64,000 nucleotides of DNA from Thioalkalivibrio halophilus (GCF_001995255.1 NZ_MUZR01000007.1:62001-126000); one strand, 5' to 3'. Numbered from the stretch's first letter, positions 33,245 through 43,019 are shown. Notes: generated from the sequence alone by a model not told the origin. A program made the numbers and translations.

Positions 33245-33321
33245 TGCGGGGTGGAGCAGTCTGGCAGCTCGTCGGGCTCATAACCCGAAGGTCGCAGGTT
33301 CAAATCCTGCCCCCGCTACCA
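33245..33321 (+). tRNA. metY: Initiator tRNA-fMet (anticodon CAT)
   Basis: A 77-base tRNA with anticodon CAT at 33279-33281. The three G:C pairs at the base of the anticodon stem (TCGGG/CCCGA) and the unpaired 1-72 position mark an initiator. Position 1 and position 72 are both T here rather than the usual C and A. CCA is encoded. Its location before rimP-nusA-infB corresponds to E. coli metY. Confidence 0.97.
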
Positions 33322-33327
33322 GTTTTC

Positions 33328-33355
33328 GAAAGGGCCCCTTCGCGGGGCCTTTTTC
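33328..33355 (+). terminator. Terminator after initiator tRNA
   Basis: AAAGGGCCCC pairs with GGGGCCTTTT around a short TTCGC loop, and the T-tract TTTTTCTT follows. Some readthrough would be needed if the tRNA promoter drives rimP-nusA, as in E. coli. Confidence 0.85.
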
Positions 33356-33420
33356 TTGGGGCCGCGCTCCCGCGCGCCGACAGGCTTCGAGCTGCAGCCT
33401 GTTTCCATGACGGAAGGTGT

Positions 33421-33447
33421 AAAGGGGCGTTCAACGCCCTTTTTTTG
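33421..33447 (+). terminator. Second terminator before rimP
   Basis: AAAGGGGCG pairs with CGCCCTTTT around TTCAA and is followed by seven T residues. It lies 49 bases before the rimP start. The 65-base segment between the two terminators holds no evident gene, though it contains the small hairpin AGGCTTCGAGCTGCAGCCT. Confidence 0.82.
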
Positions 33448-33495
33448 TTTCCGGGCTCCGTGCACCGGTGCAGTGGAATCGAGGTCGACAGGCAT

Positions 33496-33966
33496 TTGTC
33501 CGAGCAGGTTGAACAACTGAAGGCGCTACTGGGACCCGTGGTCGAAGGCCAGGGTTGTGAGCTCTGGGGTATCGAACACCATGCGGGTTCGAAGCCGCAG
33601 ATGCTGCGCATTTATATCGATCGTTCGACCGGCGTGACCGTGGATGACTGTGCGCGCGTCAGCGAGCAGGTCAGCGCGGTCCTCGATGTGGAAGAGCCGA
33701 TCCGCGCGGACTACACGCTCGAGGTGTCCAGTCCGGGCATCGAACGTCCCCTGTTTACTCCCGATCAGTTCCGCGAGTACGTCGGACGTGCGGTCAAGGT
33801 GCGTCTGACCTGGCCGGAGCACGGGCGGCGGAACTACCGTGGGCAGCTGTTGTCCGCGGACGACACCATGATCGAGGTGGCGGTCGATGGCACGGCCTAC
33901 GAGTTGCCGCTGGCCGCGATTCACAATGCGCGCGTGCTGGAAGAAGACCCGGGGACGCAATCATGA
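33496..33966 (+). CDS. rimP: Ribosome maturation factor RimP
   Basis: 30S subunit maturation factor of 156 residues. Family signatures are LRIYID, VTVDDCARVSEQVSAVLDVE and LEVSSPGIERPL. The start is taken as TTG 33496, giving MSEQVEQLKALLGPVVE, which aligns with E. coli RimP; no in-frame ATG or GTG is better placed, and the longer frame runs back through the terminator and the tRNA gene. GAGG lies 11 bases upstream. First gene of the rimP-nusA-infB-rbfA-truB unit. Confidence 0.93.
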   Translation: MSEQVEQLKALLGPVVEGQGCELWGIEHHAGSKPQMLRIYIDRSTGVTVDDCARVSEQVSAVLDVEEPIRADYTLEVSSPGIERPLFTPDQFREYVGRAVKVRLTWPEHGRRNYRGQLLSADDTMIEVAVDGTAYELPLAAIHNARVLEEDPGTQS

Positions 33967-34014
33967 ACAACCTGATGTCGACAGGCGACTGTCGAGGCTG
34001 CGAAGAGGCATGAC

Positions 34015-35508
34015 ATGAACAAGGAGATCCTGCTGGTCGTCGACGCCGTTTCCAACGAGAAGGGCGTCGAGAAGGGCGTTATCTTCGAGGCCCTGGAATC
34101 GGCCCTGGCGATGGCCACGCGCAAGTATCACGGTGGGCGCATGGATGTGCGCGTGAGCATCGACCGCGAAAGCGGCGATTACGAGGCCTATCGCCGCTGG
34201 ACGGTGGTGGACGACGAGGATCCCGAGTTCGAGTCTCCCGACTATCAGATGCTGCTGTCCTACGCGCAGCAGAAATACCCGGAGATTCAGATCGGAGAGG
34301 TGATCGAGGAACCGGTCGAGGCCGTGGACTTCGGGCGTATCGCCGCGCAGACCGCCAAGCAGGTGATCGTGCAGAAGGTGCGTGATGCCGAGCGGCAGAA
34401 GGTCGTCGAGGAGTACGAGGACCGGGTCGGTTCGCTGGTGATGGGGATCGTCAAGCGTACCGACCGCAACGGGACCTACGTGGACCTGGGCAACAACGCC
34501 GAGGCCCTGGTCCCGCGCGAGCACATGATTCCGCGCGAGACGGTACGCACCAATGATCGCCTGCGCGGCTATCTCAAGGAGATCCGGCCGGACGCTCGCG
34601 GACCGCAACTGATCCTCAGCCGCACCGCGCCGGAGTTCCTCATCGAGCTGTTCAAACTCGAGGTCCCGGAGGTGGGACAGGAGATCATCGACATCCTCGG
34701 GGCGGCCCGCGATCCGGGCATGCGGGCGAAGATCGCGGTGCGCTCGAATGACCCGCGGCTGGATCCGGTGGGGGCCTGCGTGGGCATGCGCGGTTCGCGT
34801 GTGCAGTCGGTCTCCAACGAGCTCGCGGGCGAACGCATCGATATCATCGTATGGGACGAGAATCCGGCCCAGTTCGTGATCAATGCGATGTCGCCGGCGG
34901 AAGTCCTCTCGATCGTGGTCGACGAAGAGAAGCAGTCGATGGACATCGCGGTGGCCGAGGACAAGCTTTCGCTGGCGATCGGTCGCGGGGGGCAGAACAT
35001 CCGTCTGGCCTCGCAGCTGACCGGCTGGGAGCTGAACGTGATGACCGAGGAGCAGGCCGAGGAGAAGAGCGAGGCCGAGGCCCGGCAGCTGGTGACCTAC
35101 TTCATGGAGGCGCTGGACGTCGACGAGGAGGTGGCCGGGATCCTGGTGCAGGAAGGCTTCAGCACCCTGGACGAGGTGGCCTATGTGGACGAGGCGGAAC
35201 TGCTGTCGATCGAGGAATTCGATGAGGACGTGGTCGCGGAACTTCGCAACCGGGCCAGCGACGCGCTCCTGACGCGGGCGATCGCGGCACAGGACGGCGG
35301 GGGTGGCGAGCCGGCCGAGGATCTGCTGAACATGGATGGCATGACCGTGGCGCTGGCGAATCGGCTGGCAGCCAGCGGGGTGTGCACCATGGAGGACCTC
35401 GCCGAGCAGGCCGCGGACGACGTGGTGGAAATGCTGGGCATCTCCGAGCAGGAGGCGTCCGAATTGATCATGACCGCGCGCGCCCCCTGGTTCGAAACCG
35501 GGGAATGA
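34015..35508 (+). CDS. nusA: Transcription termination/antitermination factor NusA
   Basis: Binds RNA polymerase and RNA to modulate pausing, termination and antitermination. The 497-residue protein has the NusA N-terminal domain (MNKEILLVVDAVSNEKGV), an S1 domain (GSLVMGIVKRTDRNGTYVDLG), two KH domains (VGACVGMRGSRVQSVSNEL; LAIGRGGQNIRLASQLTGW) and two acidic C-terminal helix-hairpin repeats, as in E. coli. It starts 48 bases after rimP. Confidence 0.98.
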   Translation: MNKEILLVVDAVSNEKGVEKGVIFEALESALAMATRKYHGGRMDVRVSIDRESGDYEAYRRWTVVDDEDPEFESPDYQMLLSYAQQKYPEIQIGEVIEEPVEAVDFGRIAAQTAKQVIVQKVRDAERQKVVEEYEDRVGSLVMGIVKRTDRNGTYVDLGNNAEALVPREHMIPRETVRTNDRLRGYLKEIRPDARGPQLILSRTAPEFLIELFKLEVPEVGQEIIDILGAARDPGMRAKIAVRSNDPRLDPVGACVGMRGSRVQSVSNELAGERIDIIVWDENPAQFVINAMSPAEVLSIVVDEEKQSMDIAVAEDKLSLAIGRGGQNIRLASQLTGWELNVMTEEQAEEKSEAEARQLVTYFMEALDVDEEVAGILVQEGFSTLDEVAYVDEAELLSIEEFDEDVVAELRNRASDALLTRAIAAQDGGGGEPAEDLLNMDGMTVALANRLAASGVCTMEDLAEQAADDVVEMLGISEQEASELIMTARAPWFETGE

Positions 35509-35574
35509 TCGCGACGCAGCGGCGGTGGTCGGGCAGCGGCACGCCGGAACAGAATCTGGAATGGAGGTAGCGCC

Positions 35575-38406
35575 ATGGCGCAAATGACAGTGCAGCAATT
35601 CGCGGAATCGGTGGGCAAGCCCGTCGATCGTCTCCTGGAGCAGCTCAAGGAGGCGGGTGTCGAGGTGGCCGGGCCCGAGGCGCCCATCACCGATGCCGAG
35701 AAGCGCCAGCTGCTGGACCATCTGCGCCAGGGTTCCTCCGGCGGGGCGAGTGACCGCGTGACTTTGCGGCGGCGTTCCCAGGCGCAGACGCTGAAGGTCA
35801 GCTCGGGCCAGGGCAAGACCAAGACGGTTAACGTGGAGGTGCGCAAGAAGCGCACCCTCAAGCGCAAGCCGGCGGATGCAACACCGGCGCCGGAGGATCG
35901 CCCGGAGGCGGCCGAGAATGTGGAATCCGAAGCCGCTGCGGCACCGGAAGAGACCCGTCCCGATGCAGAATCGCCGGTGACCCCGGAAGTCGAGGAGGCC
36001 GCAGCCGGCGAGGCGTCGGAGGCGGAAGCACCGGCGGATGAGCCGGTGGTGGCCGAGACGCCGGAACCGGAACCTGAACCGGCGGCCGACGAGGCCGCGG
36101 CGGAGGAACCGGCGGACGTCGAGGAAGAGCCCGAAGCGGCGGAGGCGGCCGCAGCCGAGGCACCGGAGTCACCCGAGGCGGAAGAGGCGGCCGAGGAGCC
36201 GGCCGCAGCCGCGGAAGAAGCGCCGGCCGCCCCGAAGAAGCCGCTGAGCCGCACGCAGCAGCTGGCCATGCAGCTGGAAGCCGAGCGGGAAGCTCAGCGC
36301 AAGGCTGTGGAAGCGCGCAAGCAGGAAGAGGTCGAACGCGAGGAGCGCCAGAAGCGCAAGCAGGAAGAGCAGGAGAAGCAGGAGGCGAAGCGCGAGAAGG
36401 AAGAACAGGCGCGCCTGGAACGCGAGGCCGCGCAGCAGCGCCAGGCACCGGCCCCCGCCGCGGCACCGGCGGAACCCGCCAAGTCCGGCAAGGGCCGCAA
36501 GGGTGGCCGCAAGGACGACCGCAAGGAACTGCATGTCGCCGGCGACCGTCGTGGTCGGCGCAAGAAGGGTGACAAGGGCAAGGGCGCCGGGCAGTCGCAG
36601 GCGGCCCAGGCCGTGGCCGGCAAGCACGGCTTCGCCAAGCCGACCGCACCGGTGGTGCGCGAGGTGGAAGTGCCGGAGACCATCACGGTGGCCGATCTGG
36701 CGCAGGCGATGGCGATCAAGGCACCGCAGCTGATCAAGACCCTGATGGGCATGGGCGTGATGGCCACCATCAACCAGTCCATCGATCAGGAAACGGCGAT
36801 GCTGGTGGTCGAGGAAATGGGCCACACCGCGGTGCCCGCAAGGGAAGAGACCATCGAGGATCAGATCGAGGTTGCCCAGGAGCAGACCGCCGAGCCCAAG
36901 GCCCGTCCGCCGGTGGTGACCGTGATGGGCCACGTGGACCATGGCAAGACGTCGCTGCTGGACCATATCCGCAAGACGCGCGTGGCCTCCGGAGAAGCCG
37001 GCGGGATCACCCAGCACATCGGGGCCTATCACGTCGAGAACGGGCATGACGGGGTGACGTTCCTCGATACGCCGGGACATGCGGCGTTCACCGCGATGCG
37101 TGCCCGGGGTGCCCAGTCCACGGACATCGTGATCCTGGTGGTTGCGGCGGATGACGGCGTGATGCCGCAGACGCTCGAAGCCATCAACCATGCGAAGGCC
37201 GCCGGCGTACCGATCGTGGTCGCGGTCAACAAGATCGACAAGCCGGAGGCGGATGCCGACCGGGTGATCAACGATCTCGCCCAGCACGAGGTAATCCCCG
37301 AGGAATGGGGTGGCGACACCCAGTTCATCCGGGTCTCGGCGCATTCCGGGGAAGGCATCGACGAGCTGCTGGAAGGCCTGGGTCTGCAGGCGGAGCTGAT
37401 GGAGCTGATGGCCCCGGACGAGGGGCCGGCGCGCGGCGTGGTGATCGAGTCGCGGCTGGACAAGGGCCGTGGCCCGGTGGCCACGGTGCTGGTGCAGTCC
37501 GGCAGCCTGAAACATGGCGACATCGTGCTGACCGGCAAGGAATACGGCCGTGTGCGGGCGATGTTCGACGACACCGGCACGGCGGTAAAGGAAGTCGGTC
37601 CGTCGATGCCGGTGGAGATCCTGGGGCTCTCCGGGGTGCCGGAGGCCGGCGACGAGATGCTGGTGGTCGCGGACGAAAAGACTGCCCGCGAAGTGGCCGA
37701 GTACCGCGACACCAAGCAGCGCGAGCGCAAGCTGGCGGCGCAGCAGGCGGCCAAGCTGGAAAACATCTTCAACCAGATGCAGGAAGGCGACGTCGGCACG
37801 GTCAACATCCTGATCAAGGCCGACGTGCAGGGATCCGCCGAGGCGCTGCGCGAATCGCTGGTCAAGCTGTCCAACGAGGAGGTCCGGGTCAAGGTGATTT
37901 CCACCGGGGTCGGCGGTATCTCCGAGTCGGATATCAACCTGGCGACCGCTTCGGATGCGATCGTGATCGCGTTCAACGTGCGTGCCGACGCCGGCGCCAA
38001 GCGTGTGGCGCAGGAAAACGGGATCGACGTCCGCTACTACTCGGTCATCTACGAGGCCATCGAGGACGTGAAGCAGGCCCTGTCCGGGCTGCTGGCGCCG
38101 GAGACCCGCGAGGAAATCGTGGGCCTGGCCGAGGTGCGCGAGGTGTTCAAGGCCTCGAGCTTCGGCCAGGTGGCCGGCTGCCTGGTGGTCGAGGGTTCGG
38201 TCAAGCGGGGCAACCCGATCCGCGTGCTGCGTGACAACGTGGTGGTGTACGAGGGCGAGCTGGAAAGCCTGCGCCGCTTCAAGGACGACGTGAACGAGGT
38301 TCGCGCCGGTACCGAGTGCGGCATCGCGGTGAAGAACTACAACGACGTGAAGGCCGGAGACCAGATCGAGGTCTTCCAGCGCGTCGAGGTCCAGCGGTCG
38401 CTGTAA
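35575..38406 (+). CDS. infB: Translation initiation factor IF-2
   Basis: GTPase that brings initiator tRNA to the 30S subunit. The 943-residue protein has an N-terminal IF2 domain, a long Ala/Glu/Pro-rich acidic linker (about 100-225), then a Lys/Arg/Glu-rich coiled-coil stretch, a second IF2_N-like domain around 360, and the GTPase with GHVDHGKT at 452-459, DTPGH and NKID, followed by domains II to IV. GGAGG precedes ATG 35575. Its TAA overlaps the rbfA ATG by one base. Confidence 0.98.
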   Translation: MAQMTVQQFAESVGKPVDRLLEQLKEAGVEVAGPEAPITDAEKRQLLDHLRQGSSGGASDRVTLRRRSQAQTLKVSSGQGKTKTVNVEVRKKRTLKRKPADATPAPEDRPEAAENVESEAAAAPEETRPDAESPVTPEVEEAAAGEASEAEAPADEPVVAETPEPEPEPAADEAAAEEPADVEEEPEAAEAAAAEAPESPEAEEAAEEPAAAAEEAPAAPKKPLSRTQQLAMQLEAEREAQRKAVEARKQEEVEREERQKRKQEEQEKQEAKREKEEQARLEREAAQQRQAPAPAAAPAEPAKSGKGRKGGRKDDRKELHVAGDRRGRRKKGDKGKGAGQSQAAQAVAGKHGFAKPTAPVVREVEVPETITVADLAQAMAIKAPQLIKTLMGMGVMATINQSIDQETAMLVVEEMGHTAVPAREETIEDQIEVAQEQTAEPKARPPVVTVMGHVDHGKTSLLDHIRKTRVASGEAGGITQHIGAYHVENGHDGVTFLDTPGHAAFTAMRARGAQSTDIVILVVAADDGVMPQTLEAINHAKAAGVPIVVAVNKIDKPEADADRVINDLAQHEVIPEEWGGDTQFIRVSAHSGEGIDELLEGLGLQAELMELMAPDEGPARGVVIESRLDKGRGPVATVLVQSGSLKHGDIVLTGKEYGRVRAMFDDTGTAVKEVGPSMPVEILGLSGVPEAGDEMLVVADEKTAREVAEYRDTKQRERKLAAQQAAKLENIFNQMQEGDVGTVNILIKADVQGSAEALRESLVKLSNEEVRVKVISTGVGGISESDINLATASDAIVIAFNVRADAGAKRVAQENGIDVRYYSVIYEAIEDVKQALSGLLAPETREEIVGLAEVREVFKASSFGQVAGCLVVEGSVKRGNPIRVLRDNVVVYEGELESLRRFKDDVNEVRAGTECGIAVKNYNDVKAGDQIEVFQRVEVQRSL

Positions 38407-38858
38407 TGCCCGGACCCCGCGACTTTCAGCGTAGTGATCGGGTCGGCGAGCAGATCCAGCGCGAGCTCGCCGAGCTGGTGCGTGTCGAGGTGAAGGACCC
38501 GCGGGTCGGCATGGTGACCATCTCGGGGGTGGAGGTCTCGAAGGACCTGGCCCACGCCCGGGTGTATTTTACCCGGCTGGGTGGCGAGGAGGGTGGCCGC
38601 GAGGCGCAGCAGGGCCTCAACAACGCGGCCGGCTTCCTGCGGCGGGCGCTGGGTAGCCGGATTCGCATGCGCAGCATCCCGCAACTGCGGTTCATCTACG
38701 ATGACACGCCCGAACGGGGCGCGCGCATGTCTTCGCTGATCAGTCAGGCGCTGGCGGAGGATCGCGAGCGGCACGGCGACAGCGATGGGGAGGCCGATCC
38801 GGAAGGCGGCGGGGATCCGGATGGCTCCGGTGGTCCCGACGTCCCGGAAGACCGGTAA
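38406..38858 (+). CDS. rbfA: Ribosome-binding factor A
   Basis: 30S maturation and cold-adaptation factor. The 150-residue protein has the KH-like fold with RVGEQIQRELAELVRVEVKDPRVGMVTISGVEVS and RSIPQLRFIYDD. The tail after about 120 is Asp/Gly/Pro-rich and not conserved. The start overlaps the infB stop (TAATG), so it is coupled. The usual truB follows 11 bases later. Confidence 0.96.
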   Translation: MPGPRDFQRSDRVGEQIQRELAELVRVEVKDPRVGMVTISGVEVSKDLAHARVYFTRLGGEEGGREAQQGLNNAAGFLRRALGSRIRMRSIPQLRFIYDDTPERGARMSSLISQALAEDRERHGDSDGEADPEGGGDPDGSGGPDVPEDR

Positions 38859-38869
38859 ACCGACTCCCC

Positions 38870-39829
38870 GTGGCGCGCAGGAAGGGGCGTAACGTCGACG
38901 GCATCCTGCTGCTCGACAAGCCGCAGGGGCTCAGTTCGAGCCAGGCGCTGGGTCGGGTGAAATACCTCCTCGGTGCGCGCAAGGCGGGCCATACCGGCGC
39001 CCTGGATCCACGGGCGACCGGGCTTCTTCCTCTGTGTTTCGGGCAGGCGACCAAGGTGTCCGGCTGGCTGCTGGACGCGGACAAGCGTTACGTCGCCGTC
39101 GCGCGGCTGGGCGTGGAGACCGACTCGGCGGACATGGACGGAGAGATTCTCGCCGAATCTCCGGTCCCCGTGATCACGGACGAGGATCTTGCGCGGCTGG
39201 AACGCGACTTCACCGGCGATCTGGAGCAGGTTCCCCCGATGGTGTCAGCCCTGAAGAAGGACGGCCGGCGGCTGTATGAACTGGCGCGCGAAGGGGTCGA
39301 AGTGGACCGTCCGCCCCGGCCCGTGCGGATCCATTCGCTGAACATCGAACGGCTGGCGGATGATCGTCTGCGGCTGGAGGTGTATTGCAGCAAGGGCACC
39401 TATATCCGGTCGCTGGTGGCCGACATCGGGGATGCCCTGGGTTGCGGGGCGGCGGTGGAAGAGCTGCGGCGTACGGCGCACGGCGTCTTCGATGCCGAGG
39501 CGATGTGGACCCGCGAAGCCCTGGAGGAACGATTCGAGGCCGGTGGGCCGGCGGCGATCGAGGCCTGTCTTCTGCCGGCCGAGGCAGCCCTGGCGGGCTG
39601 GCCGCAGGTGCACCTGAATGCAACCGGCGCCGCGGCGCTGCGTCACGGGAATACGGCGGACGCGGAGACGGTGGACCGGCAGGTCACGGGGGCCTCGCCG
39701 GTGCCGGACGAGGCCGGGCCGGCCGGGATACTGGTGCGCATGCACGGCCCTGAAGGCGAGTTCCTGGGCGTGGGTTTGCAGGACGCGAAGGGGGCGGTCC
39801 GGCCGCGGCGCCTGTTCACCACGGCCTGA
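38870..39829 (+). CDS. truB: tRNA pseudouridine-55 synthase
   Basis: Forms pseudouridine 55 in the T-loop of tRNAs. The 319-residue protein has the catalytic aspartate Asp46 in GHTGALDPRATGLLPLC, LLLDKPQGLSS at the start, the YSKGTYIRSL-type motif (CSKGTYIRSLVADIG) and a C-terminal PUA-like domain. The start is GTG 38870. It ends 18 bases from the convergent GGDEF-EAL gene; in E. coli rpsO would follow directly. Confidence 0.96.
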   Translation: MARRKGRNVDGILLLDKPQGLSSSQALGRVKYLLGARKAGHTGALDPRATGLLPLCFGQATKVSGWLLDADKRYVAVARLGVETDSADMDGEILAESPVPVITDEDLARLERDFTGDLEQVPPMVSALKKDGRRLYELAREGVEVDRPPRPVRIHSLNIERLADDRLRLEVYCSKGTYIRSLVADIGDALGCGAAVEELRRTAHGVFDAEAMWTREALEERFEAGGPAAIEACLLPAEAALAGWPQVHLNATGAAALRHGNTADAETVDRQVTGASPVPDEAGPAGILVRMHGPEGEFLGVGLQDAKGAVRPRRLFTTA

Positions 39830-39847
39830 GGCTTGTCCGAGCCGGGT

Positions 39848-42481
39848 TCAGTCCCGGCGACAGGCCGGGACGGGGTCCTCGATCAAGGCCCCCATCTGCT
39901 CGGTGGACATCGGGCGGGCCAGGTAATAACCCTGAGCCTCGTCGCAACCGTCCAGGATGATCATGTCGCGCTGAGTGGCGGTTTCCACACCTTCGGCGAT
40001 GACCGTCAGGCCAAGTTTGTGGCCCATGGCGATGATGGACGCGGTGAGCGCGGCGTCGGCGGCGTCGGTGTCGGCCCCCTGGACGAACGAGGCGTCGACC
40101 TTCAGGCGCTGGACGGGCAGGCGCTTGAGATAACTCAGCGACGAATAGCCGGTGCCGAAGTCGTCGATCGCCAGCTGCACGCCCATGGCCCGCAGCTCTT
40201 CGAGTACCGCGATGCCGCGTTCGGCATGGTCCATTACGAAGCCCTCGGTGATCTCCAGTTCCAGGCGCCACGGCTCCAGGCCGGTCTCTTCCAGCACCGC
40301 CCGCACGTCCCCGGCGATGTCGCCGAACAGGACCTGGTGCCCGGAGACGTTGACGCCGATTCGCCCCAGTCGTTGCGGTCCCCATTCGCAGGTCCTGCGG
40401 ACTGCCTCCCGCAGGACCCACCGCCCCAGCAGTCCGATGGTGCCGTTCTCTTCCGCCACCGGGATGAATTCGGCCGGGCTGATCATGCCGAAATCCGGAT
40501 GCCGCCAGCGGACCAGCGCCTCCGCGCCGGACAGGCCTTCGCCAGGCAGATACCATTGTGGCTGATACACGACCTCCAGCTCGTTGCCCTCGATTGCGCG
40601 GCGCAGGCCGGCCTCGATCGCCAGCCGGCGCTGACTGGCATCGGTGAGGTCCGCCGTGTAGAGCTGGACGTTATTGCGTCCGCGAGCCTTGGCGCGGTAC
40701 ATCGCCGAGTCCGCGTTGCGGATCAGCATGTCCGAGGAGGCCGCATCATCGGGAAACAGGCTGATGCCGATACTCGCCCCAATGAACAGTTCCTGACCTG
40801 CCACGTGGAAGGGGGCCTCCAGCGCACGCAGGAGATTATCGGCGACCCGTTCGGCATCGTCGGTGCCGGCAATGTGTTCGGTCAGGACCACGAATTCGTC
40901 GCCCCCGTGGCGCGCGATGGTGGAGTGCCGGTCGATGGCGCCCAGCAGGCGCCGGGCGACCGCTTCCAGGAGCTCGTCTCCGCGATGGTGGCCCAGACTG
41001 TCGTTCACGTACTTGAAGCCGTCCAGGTCGACGAACAGTACCGCCAGGCGCTCGTCGTGGAGCCGGCAGCGTTCAATCGCGCGCGCCAGGCGCTCGTCGA
41101 GCTGGGTGCGGTTGGGCAGGTCGGTGAGTGGGTCGTAGTTGGCCAGGTGACTGACCCGGCGCCGGGCCTCCTCGCGGCTGGTGACGTCGCGGGCCACGCC
41201 AAAGATATCCACTACGTGGCCGCTGTTGTATCGGACACGGGCGTTGAGTTCCAGCACCACCGGGTTGCCCGCCTTGTCAGTCACCTCGGCGCGGGCCGGT
41301 GGCAGCTCGGAATCGGTGCCGCCGTCGATGGGCACGGCGGTGCCCTCGAGATAGGGCAGGAAGGGTTCGACCAGGGCGCGCAGGGTGGTCTCTGGCAGGC
41401 GGTCCATGCTGCGGCCGAGGACCCGTTCCACGCCCGGCGAGATGTAGCGCGCCCGACCCGAGCGGTCGAAGCGATAGACGAAGCCGCTGGCGTACTCCAG
41501 CAGATCCTCCTGCTCCTCGGACGCGCGCTCCAGGGCCTCGGACTGCGCCACCACCTGGCGTGACAGCGGCCGGATCACGCCGATCAGCCCCAGTCCCGAC
41601 AGCAATGCCATGCCCAGGACCAGTCCGACCGGCAGCGCCAGGTGGGCCATCATGCCGGCGTAGAGTTCCTCCTCCGGTACGGCCATCGACAGCCCCCAGC
41701 CCGGGCGTACCGGCACCGCAAAGACCACCTCGCCGTCCGTGCGCTGCAGGGCCTGCGATCCTCCGCGGGCCTGCTGCAGTGCCGGGGCCACCAGGTTCCC
41801 GGCGCCGGTCGGCTTCAGGCTCCAGGTGATGTCGTCCACCCGCAGCACCACTCCCTGCGGGCCCTCCAGCCAGGCGGCCTTGCCGCCCTCGGCGGCGGAC
41901 TCCAGCACGCCGACCAGGGCCTCGGCGGGGAACACCAGGATGTCGGCGCCCAGCCATTCGTCCTCGCGGGAGAGGATCGGCACCGCGATCATGATCCAGG
42001 CCCGGCCCTCCCAGGCCAGGTGATCACGCATGCGGGTCTCGCGCATCGCCGGGTCGATGTCCGGCCAGTAGATCGGGTCCGGGTTGGCGTCGCCCACCGC
42101 CAGTACCTGGCGGCCTTCCGCATCCAGGCGGATGATGCCGGCCGCGCCGGAGGGGCGCAGGGCATCTTCCAGCTTGTCGTGACTGAAGTCCTGCAGGTCT
42201 TCGAGATCGGTCGCGCCGCGATTGTAGGCGGCCAGTTCGTCGCGGATGCGGCTGCGGCTGGCGACCTGCCAGGCGATGTCTTCCAGGCGGTCGAAATACT
42301 GCGCCACCGCCTGCCCGTGATGCTGCAGCGCGGCCTGCTGCGCCAGGTCCGCGCGGTCGCGCGCCTGCTGGTAGTAGGCGTGGGCCGTCAGACTGGCCGC
42401 AATCAGGCCCAGCAGCACCAGCACCGCAAGTGCCAGCAGCAGGATGCGGGCCTGGAGGCGGCGGGTTTCCTGCGTGGTCAT
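39848..42481 (-). CDS. Membrane GGDEF-EAL cyclic-di-GMP protein with PAS domain
   Basis: An 877-residue protein: membrane helix about 11-33, extracytoplasmic sensor about 40-275, second helix about 282-303, a PAS domain about 325-435, a GGDEF domain with intact GGDEF at 526-530, and an EAL domain starting with EAL at 654-656. The EAL catalytic set looks complete (NVSGHQ, ELEITEG, DDFGTGYSSLSYLKRL, KVDASF, AEGVET). The RxxD inhibitory site before GGDEF is absent (RHST at 518-521). It could make or degrade c-di-GMP, or be a phosphodiesterase with a regulatory GGDEF; the ligand is unknown. ATG 42481 follows AGGGACAG. It is antisense to its neighbours, between truB and rpsO. Confidence 0.93.
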   Translation of the reverse strand: MTTQETRRLQARILLLALAVLVLLGLIAASLTAHAYYQQARDRADLAQQAALQHHGQAVAQYFDRLEDIAWQVASRSRIRDELAAYNRGATDLEDLQDFSHDKLEDALRPSGAAGIIRLDAEGRQVLAVGDANPDPIYWPDIDPAMRETRMRDHLAWEGRAWIMIAVPILSREDEWLGADILVFPAEALVGVLESAAEGGKAAWLEGPQGVVLRVDDITWSLKPTGAGNLVAPALQQARGGSQALQRTDGEVVFAVPVRPGWGLSMAVPEEELYAGMMAHLALPVGLVLGMALLSGLGLIGVIRPLSRQVVAQSEALERASEEQEDLLEYASGFVYRFDRSGRARYISPGVERVLGRSMDRLPETTLRALVEPFLPYLEGTAVPIDGGTDSELPPARAEVTDKAGNPVVLELNARVRYNSGHVVDIFGVARDVTSREEARRRVSHLANYDPLTDLPNRTQLDERLARAIERCRLHDERLAVLFVDLDGFKYVNDSLGHHRGDELLEAVARRLLGAIDRHSTIARHGGDEFVVLTEHIAGTDDAERVADNLLRALEAPFHVAGQELFIGASIGISLFPDDAASSDMLIRNADSAMYRAKARGRNNVQLYTADLTDASQRRLAIEAGLRRAIEGNELEVVYQPQWYLPGEGLSGAEALVRWRHPDFGMISPAEFIPVAEENGTIGLLGRWVLREAVRRTCEWGPQRLGRIGVNVSGHQVLFGDIAGDVRAVLEETGLEPWRLELEITEGFVMDHAERGIAVLEELRAMGVQLAIDDFGTGYSSLSYLKRLPVQRLKVDASFVQGADTDAADAALTASIIAMGHKLGLTVIAEGVETATQRDMIILDGCDEAQGYYLARPMSTEQMGALIEDPVPACRRD

Positions 42482-42558
42482 GACTGTCCCTGTCGGGGAG
42501 TGATGGAGTTCACAATACAACAGAAACAGGTCAGGGGCAGCCGTTCGTCCGTTCGCTG

Positions 42559-42586
42559 TTCACGGTGCTTGAGCGCGTGCTAACAT
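42559..42586 (+). promoter_or_regulatory. Promoter of rpsO-pnp (extended -10 type)
   Basis: TTCACG at 42559-42564 and TAACAT at 42581-42586 are 16 bases apart, and TGC directly before the -10 gives an extended -10. It lies 68 bases before rpsO, and provides expression independent of truB now that the GGDEF-EAL gene separates them. Confidence 0.55.
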
Positions 42587-42653
42587 ACGCGCCTGTTCGC
42601 CAGCGCCACTGGCCACTCAGACAGACGGTTCAGGAATCAGGAGTCAGCCTTAC

Positions 42654-42923
42654 ATGTCGCTCACTACCGAAGAGAAATCGGCTATCGTCGAGAAGCACAA
42701 GCGCGATGCCAGTGATACCGGATCGCCCGAAGTGCAGATTGCGCTCCTGACGGCGCGTATCCAGCATCTGATGGGTCATTTCGACAAGCACAAGCAGGAC
42801 CACCATTCCCGGCGTGGCCTGCTGAAGATGGTCAGCCAGCGTCGCAAGCTGCTGTCCTATCTCAAACGCAAGGACGTCGAACGCTATCAGTCGATCGTGA
42901 AGGAACTGGGCCTGCGCCGCTAG
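42654..42923 (+). CDS. rpsO: 30S ribosomal protein S15
   Basis: Primary-binding ribosomal protein of 89 residues, same length as in E. coli. It has the family core [55 protein letters not shown] lies upstream of ATG 42654. A terminator-like hairpin follows and pnp is downstream, as in E. coli. Confidence 0.99.
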   Translation: MSLTTEEKSAIVEKHKRDASDTGSPEVQIALLTARIQHLMGHFDKHKQDHHSRRGLLKMVSQRRKLLSYLKRKDVERYQSIVKELGLRR

Positions 42924-42937
42924 GCCCCGCCCCCCGG

Positions 42938-42969
42938 GCCCGCGCCATTGGTGCGGGCCTGTTTGTTTG
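42938..42969 (+). terminator. Terminator/attenuator between rpsO and pnp
   Basis: GGCCCGCGCC pairs with GGTGCGGGCC around a three-base ATT loop, followed by TGTTTGTTTG. Position and form match the E. coli rpsO terminator that lets some transcription through to pnp. Confidence 0.75.
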
Positions 42970-42999
42970 GGGCATTGATTGCGGAGAGAACTTTCAGCG

Positions 43000-43019
43000 G
43001 CTCGTCCACCGACGAGTCA
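43000..43019 (+). promoter_or_regulatory. Hairpin in the pnp leader
   Basis: GGCTCGTC pairs over eight positions (one G-T) with GACGAGTC around CACC, 31 bases before the pnp start. In E. coli a pnp leader stem-loop is cut by RNase III and used for autoregulation by PNPase; this one is shorter, so an equivalent role is only a suggestion. Confidence 0.4.

Noticed and set aside
27565-33303. Long minus-strand frames opposite nuoK-N (up to 678 residues)
   Set aside because: His/Gln/Arg-rich shadows of membrane-protein codons; no domain, and the real genes on the plus strand are certain.
17833-33321. nuo operon as an island integrated between two tRNA genes
   Set aside because: No integrase, no direct repeats of tRNA 3' ends and no base-composition break; the same order is known in other gammaproteobacteria.
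33244-33495. Extended rimP frame reading through the tRNA and two terminators
   Set aside because: The frame is open by chance; family alignment starts at TTG 33496.
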